A DNA stretch of 64,000 nucleotides from Mayamaea pseudoterrestris (lineage: Eukaryota > Bacillariophyta > Bacillariophyceae > Sellaphorales > Sellaphoraceae). How positions within the stretch are numbered: position 1 is the stretch's first letter; each line of letters begins with the position of its first letter. The stretch covers positions 682,001 to 746,000 of the forward strand of contig BROI01000013.1 in NCBI GenBank assembly GCA_027923505.1, given 5' to 3'. The translations under genes were made by a program, and so were the position numbers. The notes below the pieces were generated by a model that had not been told where the DNA came from, ran no database searches, and saw only the letters and a list, made by a program, of their open reading frames with translations. Below, one piece after another: positions 29,776 to 39,925 of this stretch.

Positions 29776-31147
29776 GGTTTTGGTTGTCGTAATAATTCTT
29801 GATCAGATGTGATTATGCTAGAATCTTGTCTTGTTAGTCAGTCTTGCAGAAGCAATGAAGCAAGAGCATTCGCTGTTTGCTCGTTTCCAATTTTTATGAA
29901 CCGAGAGTGGTGAAAACCCATACTTCCGCCTCTCCCACGGAAGCGAACTACCGGTACATGGTGCGAAGTGGCTGCGTGGACGACCTCGAAGGGCGCGTGG
30001 TTTTTGTAGCGACGCCGTCTCCGACTGCCATGGTCGTCAGAAACCTCGAAAAAATAGCGGTTGACAGTTACATGAGTCATGACAACGTTGCAGTTTCAAG
30101 GGGGCGATAATTGTTTGCACAATGAATAGGATACGCACGATCGATTTTTGTTCATAGTTCGGAAGGTTGCGTCATCATGTACTTTTAGACGGATAGTTCG
30201 TGATTGCAGAGGAAATTGCATGACGTCTCATTGCCTGATGAAATTGCATCTACTACATCGGAGTCTCGCGCCTCATTAGCTTGTACCTTTTCAACCAATA
30301 TTAGCTCGTCATGGAATTGGCCGACACGACATTGATGTTGTAATTGCACTGCTCACCTCCCACGTGGCAGTGGCAGCCGCAATGAGTGCAGACCATGTGA
30401 CACGCAACCATTTACAGTTAATTCAAGCTTGGAATTGCATAGCTGGCCCTGCAAGAATGAATGATTTTAAACCGTAGGAGTACACCGTTGCACAACTTTC
30501 GTTGCCCTTTGCTGCCCTTTTTATAAACTGTTTTGCTGGCACATGTCAGCTACATCATGCTGACCAAAAGTATGTTCGTCGCTGCACTATTTACCCCTAG
30601 ACCCACCAAACTCTTCAAAAGCACTCACAGTCAAATCCGCTTGTAGGTAACATATGTGGCAGATGACAATGTTGATAAGCTTGCAACAATACTGCGCTGG
30701 GAAAGCTTGTTGCCTTTGTTTATTGAGTACCGATGCGTCATGATTTCAAAGGATTCTGGTTTGAATGGCGCGCGCAGCTGTTTCTCAACTCAATAATTAA
30801 ACGCGAGCCCTTCGCAAGACTCTCATGGAGAGTGTACTATCTGAACGGACAAGACGTTTTCGGCGACTCCCCATGCGTGCGATAGAACTCTTTGCATATT
30901 GCAACACTAGCAAACACACTCCCATGGCGCTCGATTCGTTTTCGTGTATCCGTTCACCAAATTTTGCGAGCGCGCCAACCTGCAACACAATTTCGGAGCA
31001 ACGGGTCGAACGTAGAGTGTCACACGCAAACGGCTCCCATTCATATTTTCTTTGGTTGCACCGGCTAGTAGATGGAAACGAATCGAGGCGCGCAAGTAGT
31101 ATCAAGGTATCAAGCAAGCAAGCAAGAAGCAGTCTGTAAATATTTCC
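29776..31147. other. Longest intergenic region; divergent promoter of H+-ATPase and Myb genes
   Basis: 1.37 kb with only short scattered open frames, none with family resemblance. I looked for tRNA B-box patterns, long inverted repeats and transposon coding sequence and found none. It probably holds the 5' UTRs and regulatory DNA of two divergent genes. Confidence 0.45.
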
Positions 31148-32895
31148 ATGCCGTCGTTGATGGAGGCTCAAGCCGCTCCCGATGCTGCACCTTCATCCAG
31201 CAGCAACCCGCTCGACACGCTCGCAGCGCTGGCCGTTGCGAATGAAAAAGCCGAAACGCCTCCTCGCTTGCGGTCCGAGTCAATGGAGCAAATGCATGGT
31301 ACCAGTAGGGATGAAGCAGTAGTGAAAGCAAGCAATGTTGATGGCGCTGCAGTGGCAGTCGAGCAAGAGGATGAGCGTGTCAAGGAAGACGAAGAATCGC
31401 ATCAGTATCAGCCGCCGACTACTACGACTGCACCAGTGTCGACAGCAAAGGAAGCAGCAGCTACACCTACAGCAGCAACTCCAGTAGTTCCGCCTCCTCC
31501 ATCTTACTACTACCCGCAAATGCCTCCCTTTGCCTACTGGGGCTATCCAAACTACTATCCGCCGCCACCGCCGCCCAGCTACTTTCAGCATCATCATCAT
31601 CACTTGAGCACTCCGCCATCATCCGCCAGAGCAGCGAATAGCAGCGGCAGCAGCCGACCTCCAGTAGTGTCTCCCGCCAATTCATCCGCCATGTCGCCCC
31701 AAGAATATCAAGAGATCGACGACGATGCAACAACTCATCCATCACTCTCACTCTCCCATCATTCCCACAAGCGCCGCGCGAGCATGGGCAAGTGGACCGC
31801 GCGCGAGGACGACACCCTCAAACGCGCCGTGAACGAGTACGGCGGCCGCAACTGGAAGCGCATCGCGACGCGATTGGTGGGACGCACCGACGTGCAGTGT
31901 CTACATCGCTGGCAAAAGGTGCTACGGCCCGGACTCATCAAGGGGCCGTGGACGTGCGAGGAGGATGAAACCGTGACCAAGCTGGTGCTAAAGTATGGCA
32001 CCAAGCGGTGGTCGCAGATTGCGAGAAACTTGAATGGGAGACTCGGCAAGCAGTGTCGGGAGCGATGGTATAATCATTTGGTGAGTTTGATAGGATCTGA
32101 AATTTTGTTGTTGGCAGGGATGTGTATGTATGGCGTGGTGGGACGAGTCGTGCTTGCTGAGCACGTTTTGTTTTGATTGTCATCACTCACTTCCAATCCG
32201 ATGCATCTCTCACACTATCGCAGGATCCAAACATTAAAAAAGGAGAATGGACGAGCGAGGAGGACCAGATTCTGCTTGCGGCTCATGGAGAACTTGGCAA
32301 CAAGTGGGCAGAGATTGCCAAGAGGCTTCCAGGACGGTGAGTGAGCCGTGCTGCGTGTAGTGTACATGGTGCGCTGCGACTGTGACATTAAATTGACTCA
32401 CTTGATACATTCTTTACACACATTCACAGAACGGACAATGCCATCAAGAACCGCTACAACAGTTCACTCAAGCGTTTACAGACAAACGCTGACGACGGCA
32501 ATAAGGACAAGGCCTGGTCAGTAGCTACAAGTCCGTCGCGCAGCAAGGCAATTTTGCGAGCGACTCCGGTGCAGCACCGCAACGATTCCATGTCATCCTG
32601 CTCGGACGACGGCGATGATGATGACGACGACGGCAGCGACGACGAGTTGCTTGGCAATAAGGAGCGCGACCAGCTTGCGGCGGAAGCGCTTTCCGACTTG
32701 GCGAGTCCGGCTCGCAGTCCAAACATGCACGGCAGTGAACAAGACAATGCTGCCACCAAGGAAATTGGATGTCGAGAAAATACTGATCACCAAGACGAGC
32801 CTTCGAGCAAGCGACTGCGCCACGCAACGTCGCTCGACGAGGCGGACCTTTTGCTCACGTTGAATCGAAGCTCACCGGCTGGAGTCTGCCATTAG
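31148..32895 (+). CDS. Three-repeat Myb transcription factor
   Basis: Three exons: 31148-32080, 32224-32336 and 32430-32895, introns 143 and 93 nt, predicted 503 residues. The N-terminal 210 residues are low complexity with Pro/Tyr-rich and His runs (YYYPQMPPFAYWGYPNYYPP). Three Myb repeats follow: R1 from about residue 212 (GKWTAREDD...NWKRIATRL...CLHRWQKVL), R2 (GPWTCEEDE...RWSQIARNL...CRERWYNHL) and R3 (GEWTSEEDQ...KWAEIAKRL...IKNRYNSSL). The Trp ladder is complete except that the third Trp of R3 is Tyr. R3 is split from R2 exactly at the first intron. In animals and plants 3R-Myb proteins bind AACGG-type sites and control cell-cycle genes; a similar role here is inference. The C-terminus is acidic and Ser-rich and includes AAEALSDLASPARSP, a likely activation or docking segment with SP sites. 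It ends 488 bp from a convergent sulfotransferase gene. Confidence 0.93.
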
Positions 32896-33383
32896 CAGTA
32901 GGAGCACGTTGCACCTACAAAAATCATAATTAGTGTAATCATAATAACCATGTAAAATAATCACATATTAATTGCGATTGTGACGGAGGATACCACATCA
33001 ACATTACCTAACCCTTATCGGTGTTTGTTGGTAGTCGCGCCACGCTCATCAACAAATCGTTGCAAATCCCATGCCTTGCGTTGATCATAAACCAAGTATC
33101 CTTGTTTTATAACACGTTCAAACGCCCTGCGGCGGCTCATGATGTGAACAAAACGCAAGATGGAATAACTTGTCCTCGAGTTGACGCAGTTGTTGACTCC
33201 GCTCCAGCTCCTCATGCGTATCGGTAGCAACCACAACCGCTATTAGATTGCAGCGTGACGAAATATATGACTGTCTTCGTCAATATGCTCGCCGTAGATT
33301 GCATTGTAGGCCCAAAGCCTTGCGAGAAAAGCAGCTGCGAATCCTTTCGCACTCAACTAGCACCAATGCCAATGGCCTTTTCC
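32896..33383. other. Convergent intergenic region
   Basis: 3' flank of the Myb gene and of sulfotransferase copy 2. A/T-rich near 32920-33010; nothing coding recognised. Confidence 0.45.
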
Positions 33384-34757
33384 TCATGCTTTAAGACACG
33401 GATCGCGCTTCCAACCATTCATGATCTGTTCGAATCGCGCTCGCCCGCTCACTGTGACACTCGGATAGTGCATAAACTCGCTCACAATCCACTCGCTCGT
33501 GAGCTTGGCCAGTCGCATGAGCTCGGCGCGGACAAGCAAGTATTCGTCGCGACAAATGTTAATCTTGAGTGCATTCTTGGCCGCCTGGATGGAAGCGTTG
33601 GTCCAGCTCATGCCGGGCTTGTAGGATGGAATGGGACCCAATATGGGTGATGACAAGTTGAGAAAGGCTTGCAAATCGTGACGAAACTCTGGCTCGAAGT
33701 CTGCGTCACTGAGTTGTGTCGTTTCGTACAAGAATACTGGATTGGGATGGTACAACACTTGACTCACGTTGAACCAGGTTTTGTTGAATTGTCCGACAAT
33801 GGATTCCACCAGTTGCGTTGACGTTGTTGATTGCTGCCTTGATAGTGTTGTCGACAGCGGCCCATTTTGCTTGCCCAGTCGCAGCAGCGCCGCCGCAAAG
33901 TTGGCCTTTTCCGTGCAAACCAACTGCATGCCCTTGTAGCACCTTCCAATCAATAAATTGGGATGCTTCAACGCAATGGCGCCATTGGGTAAATTTTGTA
34001 CGCGAAAATTGTACAGCGACTGAAACCACTGGACGGGATGTCGAATTCCGACAATCAACTTTGTCTGCGGCCAGTGTTTGCGATAGTATTCCAAAATGTG
34101 CGGCTCGGTAATTTCCGCTGGGCACTTGTAGCCCCTTTGGAGTTGCGGCAACGCCGGTTGGCCGTGGTAGAGCAGCTCGACGAGTTGCACTGGTCGCGAG
34201 TGAATGAGCTCCCAAATCTCCTGGCGAAAGCAGGCAACTTGGTCGTGTTGCGCCAGTGTATGCATTAATGTGGAGGTGCCGCACTTTCCGAATCCGACAA
34301 TGGCGAAATCGAGTAGAAACTGAACGTTTCCGGTAATGCTGTTGGTGCGAGTGTCAATGAGTGACGAAAGTGGAGGGCGATGCACATGTGAAGATGCTTT
34401 CGTCAAGCTGCTGCTGTGATTGCCGGCGCGACGAAAGACGGTTCTCGTAACGACTCCACCTCCAGAGTTGCTGGTAATTATTGTAGTCGCATTTCGAAAG
34501 TCTTGTGATTGTTTGAATGAAAGGAGCGCAGAATCATTCACTATTGACGTTTGCAGCTGCTGCGCGTAATGCAGTCGCACAAGGATGGAGAAAAAGGCCA
34601 CGAATACGATCAATAGTAGACAAGTAATATATGATTTGATTCGTCTCCAGGGCATCCGATGCATCAGAGTCGCTTGTCTTGCTATTGTGGAGCATGGAAC
34701 GAGGTGATTTGGTGCAGTCAAATTGACGGCGATGATGATGTGCTTTTCTCGGATCAT
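33384..34757 (-). CDS. Sulfotransferase-like type II membrane protein (copy 2)
   Basis: Single exon, 457 residues from the ATG at 34755-34757 (MIREKHIIIAVN; the frame extends slightly upstream only through non-ATG codons). A later ATG (MHRMPWRRIKSY) would give a shorter cytoplasmic tail before the signal anchor ITCLLLIVFVAFFSILVRL. The lumenal domain has a PAPS 5'-loop (FAIVGFGKCGTSTLMHTL) and a 3'-phosphate motif (KLIVGIRHPVQWFQSLYNFR), both intact. It is a paralogue of the gene at 13387: they share the stem-to-domain junction (SITGNVQFLLDFAIVGF against NIIGNVQFLLDFVIIGF), the RGYK(N/C)PAE motif, the Cys-containing block after YNFRVQNL, and the C-terminal WxxDPC end. Probable Golgi enzyme sulfating a glycan or glycoprotein; acceptor unknown. 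The pair lies 20 kb apart on opposite strands. Confidence 0.85.
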   Translation of the reverse strand: MIREKHIIIAVNLTAPNHLVPCSTIARQATLMHRMPWRRIKSYITCLLLIVFVAFFSILVRLHYAQQLQTSIVNDSALLSFKQSQDFRNATTIITSNSGGGVVTRTVFRRAGNHSSSLTKASSHVHRPPLSSLIDTRTNSITGNVQFLLDFAIVGFGKCGTSTLMHTLAQHDQVACFRQEIWELIHSRPVQLVELLYHGQPALPQLQRGYKCPAEITEPHILEYYRKHWPQTKLIVGIRHPVQWFQSLYNFRVQNLPNGAIALKHPNLLIGRCYKGMQLVCTEKANFAAALLRLGKQNGPLSTTLSRQQSTTSTQLVESIVGQFNKTWFNVSQVLYHPNPVFLYETTQLSDADFEPEFRHDLQAFLNLSSPILGPIPSYKPGMSWTNASIQAAKNALKINICRDEYLLVRAELMRLAKLTSEWIVSEFMHYPSVTVSGRARFEQIMNGWKRDPCLKA

Positions 34758-35104
34758 GGTGATGGATAAAAAGCGTGACAAAACGTCGTAGCGGTTATGC
34801 AGCTTTCGGGACGCGCGGTACTTTCAGCTATCGTTTCGTCGTTGCTAGTTTATGCAAGTGGACAAAGTCCTTGCTGCAAGCGAGATATCTACGTGCGTCC
34901 TTGGACCTCCTTCCATACGCCGTAAGGCCTTGAAAATAGCTACTGCGACAGGCTATAAACAAAAACTCAAATTAGTTTAAAAATTTAGTGAAACCTCGAT
35001 CAAAACAGTTGCCGCTAAGGCTTCCAAAACTCGTTTCAAAACGATAGCAAAAAGCCTTGCAGCAGCATCAAAATAGCACTCCGCTCTTAACTCACTTTGC
35101 CAGT
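34758..35104. other. Intergenic region
   Basis: Upstream of sulfotransferase copy 2 and downstream of the SSS transporter gene, which lie in the same orientation. Nothing recognised. Confidence 0.45.
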
Positions 35105-37919
35105 CTACGCAGACTCCTCTTTTTCCATGGCCGAATCCGGTGTGGCGTCGTCACCTTTCGTCACATGTTCCTTGACCATGCCATTTGCATGACTATTACC
35201 CATTTGCGTTTGAATGGGCTTGCCTGAATCGTCGGCAAAGGAAATCTTGGTATTTTGCGTATTGTCATGGTTTTGCTCCCACACTTCCACTGGAATACCC
35301 ATGTTGCCAATGTGCAGAGAGCTCTTGAGAGGATGCTCCGTCGTGTCCTTCAAGTAGGCTTCCGATCCGGCGTATTCAAAAATGGCGCGACCAGTCTTCC
35401 ACTCAATGGTCTGCAAAAAACACAGGTGCGAAACAAGATTGGTGAGTGAGTGAGCTTGATCACCGCCATGTAAATCGCGCGACATCATACCGCAAGGTGA
35501 CATACCTGCACGGTAACAAACAAAATCAAACAAACCAATGGAGAGACGAGCGAGTCGACGCCGGTAAAATCCTTGTACTGCTCCTGCTGACAGGCTCCGT
35601 CGGACGGGTTCCAAACTTGATCGGCCGGAACGTCTACAAAGAAAGGAAACAAAGCGTTCGGAGCTGGACCAACGTCGTAAAATTCAATGTAGTCAAATGG
35701 AAGAATCAAAAAGCCGTCCTTGGGCAAGACAAATTCGAGCAAAATGCGGGTAAAGCCACCTCCGACAATGCCCAAGAGTGCAGCGCGCGGGCTTGGCTGT
35801 CTACAGTAGAAGCATCCAAGTAGCGGCACCACAACGGTCGCCAAAACAATGTCGAACGCAACAATCAGCAAGTACCCGGTTCCGCCACCCGAGCTGGAGC
35901 GATAAAAGGCTGCAATACTCGCACTAATGATTGTCATGGGCAATGTCGCAATGCGGGCAGCCGTCAACAAATTGTCTGGCGTGACCAAACTAGGAAACCA
36001 GGCATCTAGTTGGCGAAACACATTGTGCGACATGACCGTGCCCATGGCCAGTATGGCGCCGTTTGCCGTACTCATACTCGCGGCAATGATCCCAACAATG
36101 CACCAGGCACCAAGGAACGGTTGTACATCATGCGTCAGCAGCTTGATGAAGGCTTGTGGATCGGGCAACCACAGCGCGCATTGCGCAATGCCCAACGCCG
36201 CCGAGCACGAATCCGCCTCGTAGTTGGCATGCACTGAGTCTGGTCCGTAGTAGACGCGCGTTATCGCACCTAAATACGCAAACGGAACGCCAATCAGAAA
36301 CGTAAAGCAACCAGCCAAGATGCATCCGGACCTTGCCACGCTGGGTGACTTGGCCGACATGCAGCGCGCCTGAAAGTCCAGTGCGCCCAGGTTGCCGACG
36401 GCTAGAATGAATATCGTGCACCAGTTCCAAAATATGGAGCTTGGAAATGGCGAGAGCGCCAATGGATCAACCATGGTGTTGGGGTAGATGGGAAGGTCAC
36501 CGATGGGGTAGGCACCGCGATCGTAACGTTCGCACGTCACTGTTGGATCGTCGTTGTAGCCCGGACACCACTTTGCAATATTATAGCAGCAAGCAGTAAC
36601 GTCATTGTCGCATGCTACGCCATCGTAGGCAGCGCAAGCGCCATTCGGATCATCCATGGTATCTGGGTAAATGTAGCCTGCGGATGAATTGAGACGATTG
36701 ATATGAGCAACAAAATGACACTCGGTCACTTCGCACTCATTCATTTCACTCACCGGGAAAGCCAATGCTTGCCACTGGTGCACTGGGATCTTCATTCACA
36801 ATCATGAAATAGGCAAAAACAACACACCCACTCCACCCAATCACCGCCAAGCAAACGTCCGTATACGTGACGCTGTACAAGCCGCCACCCACCGTGTACA
36901 ACCAAATAATGGCCGCCGCCATCCAAATGGAGGCCGTTTCGGAAAACTCCCACAAGTAGGAAGTCACGACACCAAACCTCAGCAAGTTACCAGCCAGCAG
37001 CATGATGAAGCTACACGTCGTTGCCAAACTCACCAAGACTTCCACAATGCGACCGTAGCGCTTGGCGAACACGTCGGGCAACGTCAACGCCTCGTCATTA
37101 TTAATGTGATGCGCCAGAAACAAGCCATTCAAAATCAACGACAGTCCCAAGCCCACCGGCAGAACCACGCCGTCCCAAAAGGAAAAGCGATACGACAAGT
37201 CAACGTTGCCCAGCAAGGCGTTGCTGTCGACGGACTGCGCGGCGAGCGTCACGGCGACAACCCAGAGTGGCAGCGAGCGGCCTGTGAGATTGTGTGAGAG
37301 TGTGTGAGTGGTTGAAATGAGACGAAGTGAGTATTAATTACGAGTGAGTCAGTTGCATTACTCTCCTTGACACTCTCCTTGTCGTACCTGCCACGAAAAA
37401 GTTGATGGATTGTCCGCGCACCAAAAAGTATGTGGCGGCCCCAATGCAGAAGCAAATGGCGACAATGATTGCAACGGCAATTCCGTAGCCTGAGTGTAAG
37501 AAAAGAAGATTGAATACGACGAGTGAGACAAGCATAAAGAAATGTCGAGGCATATTCATCAATCACTCATGCCGCCAGTCTCTCATATTCTCAATTTTGT
37601 AGTACGCACCAGGACCTGGCTTTGACGTTGTCACTGGACACGTCAATCCGCAAACGTCCTGCATGCAGCACGAGTCTGGTTTCGGCAGCGAGTCTCCGCC
37701 GCCAAAGATTTCCTCCAGCGTCGCGTTCGACAAGCATGATGACGAAACATTGTCAATGAGAGTCGAAACAATGGTGACAAGCAGAAGAGTTCCTGCTGCT
37801 GCTCCAGTACTTGCGTCATGGCGCAGCAACTTGAACGACACCATGGTGAACGTAGGCAGCAGTGCAGTGATCCTGCTGCCTGCCACTGACAGGAGGGGCA
37901 AGTCGCGGAATGAGCTCAT
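35105..37919 (-). CDS. Sodium:solute symporter family protein with Cys-rich loop
   Basis: Five exons: 37610-37919, 37388-37489, 36754-37281, 35506-36677 and 35105-35410; introns 120, 106, 76 and 95 nt; predicted 805 residues (780 if the ATG at 37844 is used). All joins keep frame (KPGPG-YGIAVAII, FFVAG-RSLPLWVVAV, ASIGFPG-YIYPDTMD, FVTVQ-TIEWKTG). The core matches the SSS fold: FFVAGRSLPLWVVAVTLAAQ is the helix-1 region with its broken-helix SLP and AAQS, followed by NNDEALTLPDVFAKRYGRIV, WLYTVGGGLYSVTYTDV, and IIAASMSTANGAILAMGTVM around the sodium-site helix. About 13-15 membrane helices. Between helices there is a long loop with at least eight Cys (GACAAYDGVACDN, ACCYNIAKWCPGY, TCERYDRGAYP), probably extracellular and disulfide-bonded. 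The cytosolic tail is about 100 residues and acidic at the end. DUR3-type urea or polyamine transport is one possibility; the substrate cannot be told. Confidence 0.85.
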
Positions 37920-38403
37920 GTCACAAGATCCGTCGCTGGGAGCGGAGTTTCGCGCATGTCAAACTTCACGAGCTTGGCACTCGCTGTTTCGTCAGCTGTC
38001 ACATTGTTTCCGTGAATACGGCTTAAGTAAAAGATGCAGGTGTTTTGAACGCATAGTAAAAGGCTATAGTAAATTTTGGAGACTTCCTGTCACAATGTCA
38101 CAACTTCAATGATGGATGTCACTGATTGGTTCGTTCATGGCTTTCAACTTCCACTGGGCGTCACGGAAGTTTCACACGAATGACTCAGTCATGTCTGTCG
38201 TCGATCACTTGCTTCAAGAGGCCTTGCTCCGGTCCAAGCCCCAAGCCAAGCTTGACTGCAATAATGTTTCGAACGAACGAGAACTTGTGGATGCGACCGT
38301 TCAGCGAGTCAGGCCGGACACACGAAGTATCATGAGCTCCATCCACAAGACTTGATAATTGGGCGTGTGCACCATTATCATCCACAGAAGACGCAACTAC
38401 ACC
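37920..38403. other. Divergent intergenic region
   Basis: Promoter region between the SSS gene and the third sulfotransferase-like gene. The frame of the latter is open upstream to 38359 but without an ATG. Nothing else recognised. Confidence 0.45.
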
Positions 38404-39819
38404 ATGGTTTCGCGAAACGAGACAAGCAGCAATGACAAGAGTAGTAGCCGGGATGATCTTGTCGTTACTAGTCATGATCGCCACGGCGAGCTCGAACAGC
38501 CGCAGCAGCAACATTGCCACTACTCGTCGCAAAACCTGATTGTCCGACTTTTCTGGATCGTCAGCGTACTCTTTTCGTACGTGGTCCTTTCCTCCATTTT
38601 GGAATGTAACTCGCGGTCAATCTCGAACCAAACGTTTCGATCTTCCGGCAATGTGCGCGAACGAAACTTTAGTCGTCAATTTCAAATGCCATACGACAAC
38701 GTCAATGTTGCGAAAGAAAACGAAAAAGTACCTTGTCAAGGCAAGGAACAGCTCGTTTCCATTCTGCGCGCGGCGGGCATCAACGTTGCTGCCAATGATT
38801 CCAGCGTTTGCGCCAGTTTGCCAACCTGGAAGGAGGTGGAGGAGCTCTACGGCAGCGAGCCTCGCATTCTTGGTCTGGAAACTTGTCAAAGATACCGAGA
38901 CATGATTCAGCAAGCGCAGCAAGCCAAACGCCAAGACAATGTCACAGTCTATCCCATGCCGCGGGTGGCTGGTTTGCAAAACTGCGGCACCACCGCCTTT
39001 GCCGATACACTGCAGCACAATCTCGTTGTGGATCCGACGATTCATTCGGACAGTCCGCGGGCGTATAACGTTCCTTGGCGGAAACATACTCCCATTCAGT
39101 TCAAGGATTTCGTCACGTCCGACTCGTACGACTGGCAGGAGGACAAGGAGTTGGTGCTGCCGATTGTGATTGCACGGGATCCATACCGGTGGATGGCCAG
39201 CATGGTAAGTGAGAGCTATTTATTCATTTTGTTTTAATATACTGTCATCGCTGACATTTTCATTTTTGCATTACAGTGCGAAATGAACTACAATGTGAAC
39301 TGGGTCTTTTCGAATCGTCACTGCCCGAATTTGGTTGCCTACCCCGAGCAAAACATGGAATCTGCACCTCTCGAAAACGTTCCCGTCGTATTTGCGCTCA
39401 ACGAGCCGACGCTTAAAGTGGATGTGCAATATCCTTCGTTAGCGCACATGTGGTCGACCTTTAACCGCGACTATTTGGAGTACGACGCGCCGCGATTGAT
39501 GATACGGTACGAGGACACGTTGTTTCACGGCGAAAAGGTCTTTGAGGCGATTCAAGACTGCGTTGGCGGCATGCCTTCTCGCTACATTAGTTTCCAGCCC
39601 TACGTTTGGAACGCCAAGGAAGGATCCGCCGACTTGGTGGGTGCCTTGACCAAGAATGGGCGCCAACAAGGCCGGTACTCGGAAATGATTGCTGAAGATA
39701 TTGATTACGCCATACAGCATTTGGATCCGGAGCTCATGGAGCTGCTACACTATGTCAATCCAACGCAGATTCCAGCAGACTCGTATGCGGCGGAAGATTT
39801 GAGGAATCGTGAAAATTAG
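38404..39819 (+). CDS. Sulfotransferase-like type II membrane protein (copy 3, divergent)
   Basis: Two exons: 38404-39204 and 39277-39819, with a 72-nt intron (donor GTAAGT, acceptor TTACAG), predicted 447 residues, start MVSRNETSSNDK at the ATG 38404. Signal-anchor helix NLIVRLFWIVSVLFSYVVLS at about 48-70, then a stem. The 5'-phosphosulfate loop is replaced by PRVAGLQNCGTTAFADTL, which keeps the CGTT core; the 3'-phosphate motif is LPIVIARDPYRWMASMCEMN, split by the intron just after SM. Beyond the intron are VNWVFSNRHCPNLV and later YLEYDAPRLMIRYEDTLF, the usual motif of the C-terminal half of membrane sulfotransferases. Only the PAPS motifs are shared with the other two copies, so this is a different subfamily. 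Likely a Golgi sulfotransferase of unknown acceptor. Confidence 0.78.
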
Positions 39820-39925
39820 CATCATGCCGTGGGCGAAAATGTGGTTTGACGAGTTTGGACGACTGATTGCCATGACAGCTGCTTTGTTGTACAATATAAT
39901 ATATGCAAATAAGGTTATGAATATT

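Noticed and set aside
29776-31147. A hidden gene or transposon remnant in the longest gap
   Set aside because: Only short frames without domains, no terminal repeats or coding remnants seen; the gap is flanked by two divergent promoters.
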